DNA from: Anaerolineales bacterium
GTDB taxonomy: Bacteria; Chloroflexota; Anaerolineae; Anaerolineales; Villigracilaceae
Length of the DNA stretch: 64,000 nt
Assembly (NCBI GenBank): GCA_020634895.1
Contig: JACKAV010000004.1
Coordinates: 186,001-250,000 of the forward strand
Direction of reading: 5' to 3'
A program made the position numbers and the translations under genes. Below the pieces are notes generated by a model that was not told where the DNA came from, did no database searches, and worked only from the letters and a program-made list of their open reading frames with translations. Shown one piece after another: positions 32,930-41,499 of this stretch (position 1 is the stretch's first letter; the number at the start of each line of letters is the position of its first letter).

Positions 32930-34657
32930 CTAGTTCATTGGAAGCAGGAAACCCTGGTTTTCCAAATACTCGACGATAACGCGGGCGTTATCTTCGGGAG
33001 TGGAGCCGTAACCCTTGAGCGTGATCTCCGGGTTGATGGGCTGCTCATACGGATCATCGACGCCGGTGAAGCCCATCGGCTTGCCGTCGGCTAAAGCCTG
33101 ACGCGCCTTGGCGTACAGACCCTTCACGTCGCGCTCTTCGCAGACTTCCACGGGCGTATCCATGAAGACTTCGATGAAATTCTCACCGACCATCTTGCGG
33201 GCTTCTTCACGGGTGGCACGGTAGGGACTGATGGCGGCGCAAACGACGATTCCGCCGGCATGGACGATCTCGCCAGCCACAAAGCCGATGCGGAGGATGT
33301 TGGTGTCGCGGTCTTCCTTGCTGAAACCAAGTCCCTTGGAGAGATGCGTGCGGACCACATCACCATCGAGGATGGCGGTCTCGCGTCCGCGCTCGAGGAG
33401 CAGGGTGGTAAGCACCTGTGTCGTGGCAGATTTACCGGAACCGCTCAAGCCGGTGAACCAAATGCCAAAACCCTGTTCGTGGCGCGGAGGATACATCTCG
33501 CGCAAAATTTCAGCAGTCTCAGGGCGGGTGAACCACTCAGGGAGCAATTTGCCCTTGGCGAGATAATCATCGCGCACCTGTGTGCCGGAGATATTGGCGG
33601 TTTTCGCGCCCTGCGGAACATCCTTCTGTTCCACATAGCGGTCTTCGTCGGGGAGATAAACAAGCATTTCGAACGGGACCATCTTGACGCCGAGTTCGTG
33701 CTCGTATTGGGTCATCATTTCCTGCGCATCATACGGACCGTAGAACGGTTTGCCCGAAGAATCATTTCCGGGTCCCGCATGATCGCGACCGACGATGAAA
33801 TGATTCGCGCCATGATTGCGGCGGATGATGGCGTGCAGGAGCGCTTCCTTCGGTCCCGCCATGCGCATCGCAAGCGGAAGCAGACTGAGCGTGGTGCTCT
33901 TCTTGTCGTAGTGATTATCGACCAATGCCTTGTATGTGCGGACGCGGGTGTAGTGATCCACGTCACCGGGCTTGGTCATGCCGACCACAGGATGAATAAT
34001 GAGCGAGCCTTTGACCTTCGCGGCGGCGCGCTTGGTCAATTCTTCGTGGATGCGGTGCAGGGGATTGCGGGTCTGGAAAGCGACGACATTGTCGTTGCCC
34101 ATTTCCGCGAGCATTTCACGCACCTGAGCCGGAGTGCGGCGCAGGTTCACGAAGTCGTAATACTTCGGCAGGTTGAGCACCTGCAGCGGTCCGCTGATGC
34201 AGACCTTGCCCCAGCGTCCCATTTCAGAGACCATCGGGTGTTTGGGGTCGGTCGAGCCGTATGCCAGCGCGGCTTCGGTCTCAGGGTCCCAGTGATAGAC
34301 CTCATCGAGGCGCATCACAGCGATCAGGTCAAAGTTGGCGTTGCGAAGCGCCAGTTCCTCACCGACGGTCGGCAGTTCCTTCGGATCAGCCGTCAGCGTG
34401 ATCGGAAGCGGGAACAAAGTTCCATCCGCAAGGCGCATTTCGCGCAGCACACGTTCATAATCAGCCTTGCCCATGAAAGTCTTCAAAGGTGAAAAACCAC
34501 CAGTAGCGATCAACTCAAGATCGCACAGGTTTCGCATGGTGATTTTTATGGAAGGAAGCTGACCGGCGCGGGCGATCAATTCCTCGCGCTCTTCGCCTTT
34601 CACTACCAGGTCAACAAGTTCTCCGCCGTAGGGGGTAATAAGATTTGCTTTTGCCAT
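32930..34657 (-). CDS. Bifunctional ATP sulfurylase / APS kinase (PAPS synthetase)
   Basis: 575 residues from the ATG at 34657 (GGAG upstream). N-terminal ATP sulfurylase: QTRNPLHRIH at 195-204 with the HxxH site, and GRDHAG at 290-295. C-terminal APS kinase: Walker A GLSGSGKS at 403-410, then DGDVVRTHL and FIEVFMDTP. The chain turns sulfate and ATP into APS and then PAPS, the donor for the four sulfotransferases in this window. Order (sulfurylase then kinase) is that of the Aquifex-type bacterial fusion. It heads a transcription unit with its own promoter at 34719-34751. Confidence 0.95.
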   Translation of the reverse strand: MAKANLITPYGGELVDLVVKGEEREELIARAGQLPSIKITMRNLCDLELIATGGFSPLKTFMGKADYERVLREMRLADGTLFPLPITLTADPKELPTVGEELALRNANFDLIAVMRLDEVYHWDPETEAALAYGSTDPKHPMVSEMGRWGKVCISGPLQVLNLPKYYDFVNLRRTPAQVREMLAEMGNDNVVAFQTRNPLHRIHEELTKRAAAKVKGSLIIHPVVGMTKPGDVDHYTRVRTYKALVDNHYDKKSTTLSLLPLAMRMAGPKEALLHAIIRRNHGANHFIVGRDHAGPGNDSSGKPFYGPYDAQEMMTQYEHELGVKMVPFEMLVYLPDEDRYVEQKDVPQGAKTANISGTQVRDDYLAKGKLLPEWFTRPETAEILREMYPPRHEQGFGIWFTGLSGSGKSATTQVLTTLLLERGRETAILDGDVVRTHLSKGLGFSKEDRDTNILRIGFVAGEIVHAGGIVVCAAISPYRATREEARKMVGENFIEVFMDTPVEVCEERDVKGLYAKARQALADGKPMGFTGVDDPYEQPINPEITLKGYGSTPEDNARVIVEYLENQGFLLPMN

Positions 34658-34718
34658 TGTTACTCCATTGAATTCATAAACCCTGAAAATCAGGATTGAG
34701 GTTGTCACACAAGCGTCC

Positions 34719-34751
34719 ATTATACTCCAAAATTCAGCGGATGAATTTTGG
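34719..34751 (-). promoter_or_regulatory. PAPS-synthesis promoter with a 10-bp inverted repeat
   Basis: On the minus strand TATAAT lies at 34724-34719. Directly upstream, CCAAAATTCA (34727-34736) and TGAATTTTGG (34742-34751) form a perfect inverted repeat with a 5-bp centre, covering the -35/spacer zone. The half-site TCCAAAATTCAG is identical to that at the regulator's promoter at 61.58 kb. Confidence 0.7.
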
Positions 34752-34826
34752 AACGCTTCACACTGGACTTTGAGCCTGTTTCTCACCATTGAGCATTTCT
34801 TCCCCCCAAAACTTCCCGTAAAACAA

Positions 34827-34853
34827 GCAGGTCACGTTTGAAGCGTGACCTGC
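34827..34853 (-). terminator. Intrinsic terminator after the Gfo/Idh gene
   Basis: GCAGGTCACG at 34827-34836 pairs perfectly with CGTGACCTGC at 34844-34853; on the minus strand the stem is followed by TTGTTTT. It lies 10 bp after the oxidoreductase stop and separates that unit from the PAPS promoter. The sequence also belongs to the 'ggtcacg..cgtgacc' hairpin family of the spacers. Confidence 0.65.
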
Positions 34854-34862
34854 CAAATTTGC

Positions 34863-35855
34863 CTACAAGGAAATCAATTTCCCCGTCTCTTGTGACTCAT
34901 GTACCGATGAAATGATCTTCTGCACTTGTACGCCGTCTTCCAATGTGCAGGAGGGCTCTGCACTCCCCTTCACTACATCGACAAAGTGCCGGGTCTGTTC
35001 CTGGAACATGACGTTCCGCTCCCAGCCTTCAGGGAGCGGGAACACATCCCAATCCTTTTTCTCGGTACGATAGATCCGCGCCGCGCCATCGGCGAGGTTC
35101 CACTTAATGGTCCCATTCGTGCCGATAATGCGGAACTCGTGCTCCGGCGGCTGCTGGTTATAGTCGAGATGCAAACTGCCCAATGCGCCGCCCTCGAACC
35201 GCAGCCCTATCTTGGATGTATCGTCCGCGGTCACTTCGAGGTCACTGATCTTGCCGGCAAAGCCCCAAACCGACTCAACCCTCTTCCCAACCAGCCACGG
35301 AAGATAATCCAACGAGTGACATTGCGTCGCCACCACGCCGCCGCCCATGTCCGCACGCGCGGCATACCCCTGACGATAATCCTCCCACGGATGCCACGCA
35401 GGCAGATACTCACCGAAGTGGACACTCGCCGAGACCACACGTCCGATCTCGCCGTTCTCGATCAATTCTTTTGTCTTAACCATACCCGGATGGAAACGGA
35501 ACTGGAACGCCACCAAAACCTTCGAGCCGCTCTTCTGCACCGCAGACTGCAACTCGTCCACACGTTCCATCGAACCAGCAATGGGCTTTTCCAACAAAAT
35601 GGCACAGCCCGTCTCTGCGGCAGGGATGGCAACATCCATGTGCAAAGAGGTCGGGTTCGAGATAATGACCGCATCCGGTTTATGCTTTTTCAGCGCTTCT
35701 TTTAGATCGGTCTCAACGGGATAACCCGCGAGCTCATCGTCAGGCAGCGTCGCCTTGTGTGTGCGGTAGAGAACGATATCCGTTTCGCCAAGTGCAACCA
35801 AATTACGCATGTGACGTCGTCCAACCGAGCCAAGACCAGCGATCAGATATTTCAT
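34863..35855 (-). CDS. Gfo/Idh/MocA-family oxidoreductase
   Basis: 330 residues. Rossmann fold GLGSVGRRH at 7-15, then LLEKPIAGS with the conserved EKP lysine, and HSLDYLPWLVG with the likely catalytic His. These enzymes oxidise or reduce sugars or sugar nucleotides with NAD(P). Members occur in nonulosonate and rare-sugar clusters, including PtmF-like roles. Substrate unknown. Spacer upstream (35856-35898) holds a short hairpin. Confidence 0.9.
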   Translation of the reverse strand: MKYLIAGLGSVGRRHMRNLVALGETDIVLYRTHKATLPDDELAGYPVETDLKEALKKHKPDAVIISNPTSLHMDVAIPAAETGCAILLEKPIAGSMERVDELQSAVQKSGSKVLVAFQFRFHPGMVKTKELIENGEIGRVVSASVHFGEYLPAWHPWEDYRQGYAARADMGGGVVATQCHSLDYLPWLVGKRVESVWGFAGKISDLEVTADDTSKIGLRFEGGALGSLHLDYNQQPPEHEFRIIGTNGTIKWNLADGAARIYRTEKKDWDVFPLPEGWERNVMFQEQTRHFVDVVKGSAEPSCTLEDGVQVQKIISSVHESQETGKLISL

Positions 35856-35869
35856 ATTTCCATCCTTTT

Positions 35870-35895
35870 GTAGGGCGAGGTAGCCTAGCCCCTAC
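35870..35895. repeat. Short 'gtagggcgagg' hairpin
   Basis: GTAGGGCGAGG-tag-CCTAGCCCCTAC, a near-perfect stem. The same family appears at 44009-44079 and 54676-54741. Confidence 0.65.
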
Positions 35896-35898
35896 TGA

Positions 35899-36927
35899 TT
35901 ACCAACTTAAATCCTTCTCATACCCCCATTTGACCAGCAGTTCGCCCGCAACTTCCTTGAACAGCGCTTTGTCTTTTTCTGTAAAAAGCCGCCGCCAATT
36001 GCCAGCCTGTCCCTTTGGTAAAAATGACGCGATGCCTTCGTTGCGTTTCGCCTGCCATTCTTCATCGGGGTTCGAGGACATTTCGGCAAGCAATTGCTTT
36101 TCCAATGCCCTGCCAATCTTCTTTACGCCGAGGAATTTCCACAGGCGCGAGAGCTCGGCAAAAGGCTGCGCAAGCAGGTCTTCATACCGCAGGGAGATGT
36201 AATTCTCACCGTACAAATTCACGCCTTCCGAATCGATCTCATGCAGATCATCCGCCCAGCGTTTGGCAATATTGCGGATGGACGTCTCGGTAAAGATCGA
36301 ACGGCGTCCGTCGCTGAATGGAGCCGAATCAACTCTCAGGTCCGACATGATGCGTTTATCTTCTGCTGTCAAAAATTTGGATTCTTCGACAAAGTTGCGG
36401 AAGCGTTCCGATATCAATACATCGCGCCCGTCGCGGACGATGTAAATGATCTTCGCGTCGGGATAAAGTGCATGCGCATCACGCACAACCTGACCGTGGA
36501 TCGTGGACGAAGGGCTTTTATCTCCAACGATGCTTTTGCCTTCACGGGCGGCGTCGCGCTCCATAATGAAATCTGCAGCGGCACGCAAAACGAGCGGCGA
36601 AAGGTCGCGCCCCTGATTCCAGCGATTCGACTTACGCGTCAGCCACTCCTCGGTTTCAGGCGTATTGACCAGTGACTTGAGCATGGGTTTGCGCGTGAAG
36701 AAATGCGCCTGATAGTTGCAATGCACATCAGGGTGCAGTCGCAGAAGACGCATCAGCAGGGTCGTGCCGGAACGGGCATGACCGAGAATGAAAAACTTTT
36801 CGCGTGGAAAGAATTGCCTGATCTCCGCGACTTCCTCGGCAGTGATGGCGGGAATGGGATTGCGAGTCTTCTTTTGAGGTTCGCCCTTGATGAGAATGCG
36901 TGCAGCGGATTTAAAACGAGAGAGCAT
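35899..36927 (-). CDS. Sulfotransferase domain protein
   Basis: 342 residues. FILGHARSGTTLLMRLL is the PAPS 5'-loop and YIVRDGRDVLIS the 3'-phosphate site. The ending (AGNWRRLFTEKDKALFKEVAGELLVKWGYEKDLSW) shares the layout of the two smaller sulfotransferases, so all three derive from one ancestor. It starts 1 bp after the EamA-like stop. Most likely sulfates the surface glycan. Confidence 0.9.
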   Translation of the reverse strand: MLSRFKSAARILIKGEPQKKTRNPIPAITAEEVAEIRQFFPREKFFILGHARSGTTLLMRLLRLHPDVHCNYQAHFFTRKPMLKSLVNTPETEEWLTRKSNRWNQGRDLSPLVLRAAADFIMERDAAREGKSIVGDKSPSSTIHGQVVRDAHALYPDAKIIYIVRDGRDVLISERFRNFVEESKFLTAEDKRIMSDLRVDSAPFSDGRRSIFTETSIRNIAKRWADDLHEIDSEGVNLYGENYISLRYEDLLAQPFAELSRLWKFLGVKKIGRALEKQLLAEMSSNPDEEWQAKRNEGIASFLPKGQAGNWRRLFTEKDKALFKEVAGELLVKWGYEKDLSW

Positions 36928-36928
36928 T

Positions 36929-37375
36929 TTATCTTTTCCAGTTCAACATGATCAACCCAACCAGACAGACCAGAATACCGGCGAGATTGATCCATGAAAT
37001 TTTATCTTTGAACACAAAAACTGCCACAGGCACAAGGATGAGCGAAGCCATGACCGTCACCAGAACAGCGGCAATACCCAAATTCCAGCCTGCGCGGTAC
37101 ATGAGCAAATAACCAAATTCGATTCCCATGACAGCCGCTGCCAGCCCAACACTCGCCCAGTTAAGTAACTTAAGTTCTCCCATCACGCTCTTTGTCGGGA
37201 AGAAAAAGAACGTAAAGAGAGTCATTGTAAAAGCGACGCCGTACGTCACCAAAAGCGAAACGGTAAAGTTGACATTGGCAGGCGTGCTCTTTGCCACAAA
37301 GTGATACAACGTACTGGAAGCGATCGCAAGCGTAATCGAGAAATAAAAGAGGAACATCGAACCGGCTTTGTTCAT
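36929..37375 (-). CDS. Small EamA/DMT-type membrane protein
   Basis: 148 residues from the ATG at 37375. Five hydrophobic segments, the last reading WINLAGILVCLVGLIMLNW, as in the ending of one EamA repeat. Half-size members such as ArnE/ArnF work as dimers to flip undecaprenyl-phosphate sugars. Next to GT-C glycosyltransferases that need such lipid-linked sugars outside, a flippase role is plausible but inferred. Confidence 0.7.
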   Translation of the reverse strand: MNKAGSMFLFYFSITLAIASSTLYHFVAKSTPANVNFTVSLLVTYGVAFTMTLFTFFFFPTKSVMGELKLLNWASVGLAAAVMGIEFGYLLMYRAGWNLGIAAVLVTVMASLILVPVAVFVFKDKISWINLAGILVCLVGLIMLNWKR

Positions 37376-37381
37376 CAAGGA

Positions 37382-37984
37382 TTACTTGAAATCCACTCTT
37401 TCGGTTGTGATGACAACGTGATAGATGAGGTTCGGGTCTGTCACACACAGAATCTTATCGCCTGATTTTGCAACAGATTGGTCCGAGCCGGATATCCACG
37501 CATATCCCCAATAACAACCCGCCAGCACTTTGGTGGTCTGTACATCGCCCCTGCCAATGGCAAAGGAATAGGTGTAGCACTCGCCCTTATCGTTCGGTGA
37601 ATTCATACCAAACGCAAGGTTCGCGCTGCCCTGTGAAGAATTCGTAAATTCGACCGTGGTCAACGCGCCTTTGGGTTCCAGCGCAGGGATTTGATTACAT
37701 TCGGGGGTGGGAGACGCGGCAACCGCAATGGTTGCAGGCGGCAAGGTGGGCAGCAGTTCCAAAGTGGGTGCGGCAGTATTCGTCGGCTGCGGAGTAAAAG
37801 TCGGCGGGACGGGCGTATTGGTCGGCATCGCAGCCGCAGTCTGGGTAACGGATATCCACGCTTCAGCTACAGCCGTGGCAGCAAGATCGTCCGGGCTGAT
37901 TTCAGGTGTCGCTTCGCCGCCGCAAGCGGACAGGGCAAAAAGCGTCAGAATCAAGGGTATGGCAAGCAGGTATTTCTGTTTCAT
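37382..37984 (-). CDS. Lipoprotein with Thr/Pro-rich linker
   Basis: 200 residues from the ATG at 37984 (GGAG 8 bases upstream; the frame to 38029 is an artefact). Lipobox LSAC near residue 20, then an Ala-rich helix, then a Thr/Pro linker (PTNTPVPPTFTPQPTNT) typical of Chloroflexota surface lipoproteins, and a C-terminal beta-rich domain with four cysteines. Extracytoplasmic, probably glycan- or envelope-associated. Function unknown. Confidence 0.8.
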   Translation of the reverse strand: MKQKYLLAIPLILTLFALSACGGEATPEISPDDLAATAVAEAWISVTQTAAAMPTNTPVPPTFTPQPTNTAAPTLELLPTLPPATIAVAASPTPECNQIPALEPKGALTTVEFTNSSQGSANLAFGMNSPNDKGECYTYSFAIGRGDVQTTKVLAGCYWGYAWISGSDQSVAKSGDKILCVTDPNLIYHVVITTERVDFK

Positions 37985-38022
37985 TAGTTCTCCAACCCTC
38001 ATTTTTACCATGAAACATCTCT

Positions 38023-38056
38023 TAACCACGAAGCCCTGTAGGCTTTCTTGGCATGC
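38023..38056. repeat. 'ttaaccacgaag..gcttagcggtt' repeat
   Basis: TTAACCACGAAGCC and GGCTTTCTTGG, then GCTTAGCGGTTC, a degenerate hairpin in the gap between the GT-B stop and the lipoprotein. Same style as the in-frame repeat at 32283-32331. Confidence 0.6.
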
Positions 38057-39511
38057 TTAGCGGTTCAAATTTTCCAATACCTTCAAAATGAATTCTGCCG
38101 TGCGCCTGCCGGATGACGCATCTGTGAACGTGATCTCATCTTCGACGAATTTTCTTCTCTCGACGGAGTCCACGCCTCGGTCTTGCAGATACATGTTCAG
38201 CGCTTCGAGCAGTTGACTTTCATCCGAAGCGACTCTGCCAGCCTTCGCCCAGCGGAAGCGTTGATGCGTGGGCCAGTCACCAATCTCTTTGAGAGATAAC
38301 GAAAACTTGTTCGGCTTGTTCCACCCGCCAGGGACATCAATGGTCGCGGCGATCATCGGCGTGTTATGGACAGCCGTCTCGACCAGCATCGTCGAATAGA
38401 CGGTCACCACCACATCCGAATACGCCATCATGGACGATTTCTCGTCCATGTCTTCGCCGCCGTAATAGCCGAGCGATCCGCCCAATGCCACCGGCTGAAC
38501 CACATGCACATGCGGATATTTCTTCTCCAAATCAAACACACGCTGGCGTTCTTCCGCAAATATCTTCGGTTTATCTTGAAAATGACTCGGATGTAAACGA
38601 ATCAACAACTGCGAAGGTTCTGCCAGAGAATCTGAAGAAACCAATTTTGCCAACGCTTCGATATTCGGGAAGTTCGGCGCAAAATGGACAAAACTGCTGG
38701 CATACGAGATCAACTTGCGCTTGGGGTCGAGATTATGTAATTTGAAATACTCATCGCGCGGCATGAGCCATTGCTTGCGGAAATATCCGTCATACGAAGG
38801 GATGCCGCCAATGTTGACATTCTCCGGCTTCCAATCGGAACCGTAGACTAATTCATCTTTCTGCAATTGAGACCAGCAAGTCGCCCACTGCACATCCGCG
38901 CCGCTGACGTTGTATGAAGAGGAATTGTCCCAGCCGACGATGACGGTCATGTTTGGGATTCCGCGTCGCGCAGATTCACGCAGGAGGTAACGGTCCATGC
39001 GCCAGCCGGGAGTCGAGGCAATGACCATGTCAGGGTTGTATTTTTCGAAGAGGTCGGTATAAATTCCCGGGTCCGGTGTGAAGCGGTTTTGTATCTTCAC
39101 CAAAAGTTTGCGCGCCCAGGAAAAATTCCGCAACAGGAGAATCATCACGGCGGAGGGAATCCAAATCCCCAAACGGAACTTCCAGCCATTCTCGCCCCAC
39201 ACCTCCCAAATGTGACTGTCCATCGCTTCGGTGTTGATGCGGCGCGAACCGCCGACGCGGCGCAGATAGATGAGCAGCGATTGCAGGCGCGGGCTTACTT
39301 TTTTGGCGTAGTCGTTGGCTTGTTTTAATCGCAAGCCTTCGAAAGTGAGACTAGGGCGAGTGAAACGTGTAGCGATCTTTTCCTTGGTCTCATCGTCGGT
39401 GAGGACGACGACTTCAACGCCTGCATCGAGCATAGTTGAGACGACGTCGCTTTGCAGAAAGTAGATGATTGCCATGCCGTGGTCGGCGGAGATGAAAATT
39501 CGTTTGGTCAT
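38057..39511 (-). CDS. GT-B-like surface polysaccharide biosynthesis protein
   Basis: 484 residues from the ATG at 39511. The extension to 39574 translates a repeat (NYATTKLLNY). The C-terminal half has LLIRLHPSHFQDKP, DEKSSMMAYSDVVVTVYSTMLVETAVHNTPMI, the HP...S.T..E pattern of CDP-glycerol/capsule-type GT-B proteins. N-terminal half starts RIFISADHGM and includes a hydrophobic stretch. Probably a cytoplasmic glycosyl- or polyol-phosphate transferase; exact reaction unknown. Confidence 0.7.
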   Translation of the reverse strand: MTKRIFISADHGMAIIYFLQSDVVSTMLDAGVEVVVLTDDETKEKIATRFTRPSLTFEGLRLKQANDYAKKVSPRLQSLLIYLRRVGGSRRINTEAMDSHIWEVWGENGWKFRLGIWIPSAVMILLLRNFSWARKLLVKIQNRFTPDPGIYTDLFEKYNPDMVIASTPGWRMDRYLLRESARRGIPNMTVIVGWDNSSSYNVSGADVQWATCWSQLQKDELVYGSDWKPENVNIGGIPSYDGYFRKQWLMPRDEYFKLHNLDPKRKLISYASSFVHFAPNFPNIEALAKLVSSDSLAEPSQLLIRLHPSHFQDKPKIFAEERQRVFDLEKKYPHVHVVQPVALGGSLGYYGGEDMDEKSSMMAYSDVVVTVYSTMLVETAVHNTPMIAATIDVPGGWNKPNKFSLSLKEIGDWPTHQRFRWAKAGRVASDESQLLEALNMYLQDRGVDSVERRKFVEDEITFTDASSGRRTAEFILKVLENLNR

Positions 39512-39551
39512 GTAGTTGAGTAGTTTGGTAGTTGCGTAGTTTGATGATTGA
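39512..39551. repeat. Tandem 'gtagtttggtagttgagtag' spacer repeat
   Basis: Degenerate repeats of tagtttg/tagttgag immediately upstream of the true ATG of the GT-B gene. It accounts for the apparent N-terminal extension of that frame. Confidence 0.55.
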
Positions 39552-39561
39552 AAATTGGTTA

Positions 39562-40506
39562 TTAATAGTACCAACTGAAGATCTTGTTATAAACCGCCAG
39601 CAAAACCTTCTTGATAATCCCTACCTCCAACACGCGTTTCCCAAACGAAACAGATTTCTTTTTACCTGCATCTTTTAGTTCCCCGCGCAAATAACCCAAA
39701 GTATTGGACATATTCATCGCCAGCGGATCGGAGACCATCAGGCGTAGTAAACTCGCATCGTTCATGCGCTTGTCCAACTGGCGGACTTGCCCCATGGGTT
39801 TGTCCATGTCAAAAGGCAGGAATTGCTGCAACGTGGATTTATAAGCCGTAAACTGCCAGTGACTTGCTCCCGCCATCGCGGTCACGCCTTTATATTGAAT
39901 ACGCCAATCTTTCGTCTCCGCGTAGACCTTTTTATTCTCTTCCTCGGTTTGCCCAAGCGAGAGATTGAACTCCAAAAAGGTTTCCCACGGAATGAATTGA
40001 CCATCTTCCAGCGCGGCGTTTTCTTTTGCCCAACTCAAAGTCGATTCATAAAATTCAGGCGGTGTGCGGAACGGACGTGCGGTCACCATGCCGACATTTG
40101 GGAAGGTTTCAAGAATTTCCACAGATCGCTTCAACCAATTCGGCGAGAACAACACGTCCGCATCGGTGTAGGCGATGATCTCGCCCGGCGCGCCCGTCAG
40201 CATCACATTCCACGCGCCGCCCTTGCCCATATTTTTTTCGGAGAGGATCAAATATTGGATCCGTCCCTCTTCCTTTTCTTGAATCAAAAAATCGCGCACT
40301 TCTTCGCACGATCCGTTATCGAAGACCATCAGGTCGAACGGCAGTCCCGCATCCTTGCGCATAGACTCAAGCGAGACCTTTAATACATCAAGAGTCTCGG
40401 CGTAGAATCCGCTCAAAAAGGGGATGTAATTCAACAGCGCGGCAGTGATCCGCTCGGGGCGGGCAACATCTTTGACGAACTTGGCGGGGTTTTGTCCTTT
40501 ACGCAT
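39562..40506 (-). CDS. Family 2 glycosyltransferase
   Basis: 314 residues. After a basic start, LLNYIPFLSGFYAETLDVLKVSL, VFDNGSCEEV, GKGGAWNVML and YTDADVLF give the GT-A fold and the DxD metal site (DAD). No membrane segment. Acts on cytoplasmic glycan intermediates. Followed by the GT-B gene and preceded by the GT-A-like gene at 40583, separated from it by repeats. Confidence 0.85.
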   Translation of the reverse strand: MRKGQNPAKFVKDVARPERITAALLNYIPFLSGFYAETLDVLKVSLESMRKDAGLPFDLMVFDNGSCEEVRDFLIQEKEEGRIQYLILSEKNMGKGGAWNVMLTGAPGEIIAYTDADVLFSPNWLKRSVEILETFPNVGMVTARPFRTPPEFYESTLSWAKENAALEDGQFIPWETFLEFNLSLGQTEEENKKVYAETKDWRIQYKGVTAMAGASHWQFTAYKSTLQQFLPFDMDKPMGQVRQLDKRMNDASLLRLMVSDPLAMNMSNTLGYLRGELKDAGKKKSVSFGKRVLEVGIIKKVLLAVYNKIFSWYY

Positions 40507-40514
40507 GGGGGTAT

Positions 40515-40600
40515 CAGGTTCCAGGTTTCAAGTTTCAGGTTGGCGATATTCGATATTGGAAATTCGATGGTCGAATATCGAATTATCGATTCCCGAATAT
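40515..40600. repeat. 'caggttccaggtttcaag' repeat plus AT-rich hairpin
   Basis: 40515-40541 carries the same words as the arms flanking the four-helix-bundle gene at 46065-46460. Next to it, CGATATTCGATATTGGAAAT and its mirror TCGAATATCG...TATCG form an AT-rich stem at 40543-40591. No gene is inside. The stem reaches into the 3' end of the next gene. Confidence 0.65.
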
Positions 40601-41494
40601 CTTTTTGATTCGCTTTTTCCATCGTTTTGGGCGGGCAATGTTTTCGATCGTATCTTCGGGCAGGAAAAAGAACAGGGCACGAAGAAACAACTCTAATTTA
40701 CGTGTGAAGCGCAATGACGTCATCTTCGGGCGGGAAAGTTTACCATCCACCAATTGGTGCGTCGAATCCAAAATCGTGTAGCGGATATTGGCTTGTCCGC
40801 CCGCAAGACGGATATTCTCATTCGTTTCGGGATGTTCATAATGCGGCTTGCCGCCCGGCAGGTGACTGTAATCGTGGTTCTGATGCACGATCATCACCGA
40901 AGGCGTGCAATCGATCACCGCCCAATTTTCTTTGCGGGCTTTGTAGATCATCCAATTATCCCAGCCCGCGCGACCGATGGTGAAATCGGGAATGTCGTTA
41001 TAGCAGGATTTTGGAAAGAGGAAAAAATCGCTTCCGGCGGGACGATGAAGTTGGTCCTGTTTTCTGACATCTTCCCTCAGCCGAGACTGCCACCCTTCGG
41101 CAAAGTCAATCGGCGACGTGATGTCATAATCCCAGCGTTGACTGAGTAAAACGTATTCGTCACGCAACATGCATGACCTACGTGCTGCTTCGACAAAATC
41201 AGGCATGAGGATCATATCCGCGTTGATGATGCAGAGCAACTCACTATTTGAGTTCTCGCGGGCAAGTTGAAACATGGACGAGATCAACGGCACACCCGCT
41301 CCATTCCGCACCACGTTGGGGATGTGCTTCACGCCAAGTTCCTTTGCAACTTCGGCGAGACCTTCCTCCTCACCAAGCAAAATGACATCCACATCCGGCA
41401 GCAGCGTCCACGACTTGATGGCGTTACGCTGGATCATCGCGATATGCGGATTAGTAAAAGGTTTTGGGGCGGAGAACAAAGTAATCAGTGACAC
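40583..41494 (-). CDS. GT-A-like glycosyltransferase
   Basis: 303 residues from a GTG at 41494. ITLFSAPKPF, VDVILLGEEEG and LCIINADMILMPDF (DAD-like metal site NAD) suggest a GT-A fold. The remainder has HLPGGKPHYEHPETNENIRLAGG, a block I have seen only as part of hypothetical glycan-cluster proteins. Cytoplasmic and no membrane helix. Starts 5 bp after the SpsF-like gene stops. Confidence 0.75.
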   Translation of the reverse strand: MSLITLFSAPKPFTNPHIAMIQRNAIKSWTLLPDVDVILLGEEEGLAEVAKELGVKHIPNVVRNGAGVPLISSMFQLARENSNSELLCIINADMILMPDFVEAARRSCMLRDEYVLLSQRWDYDITSPIDFAEGWQSRLREDVRKQDQLHRPAGSDFFLFPKSCYNDIPDFTIGRAGWDNWMIYKARKENWAVIDCTPSVMIVHQNHDYSHLPGGKPHYEHPETNENIRLAGGQANIRYTILDSTHQLVDGKLSRPKMTSLRFTRKLELFLRALFFFLPEDTIENIARPKRWKKRIKKIFGNR

Positions 41495-41499
41495 AGTGA

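Noticed and set aside
33260..34492. 410-codon plus-strand frame opposite the ATP sulfurylase/APS kinase gene
   Set aside because: It is antisense to a complete, motif-rich enzyme. The length is explained by codon bias of the real gene; no domain is recognisable in it.
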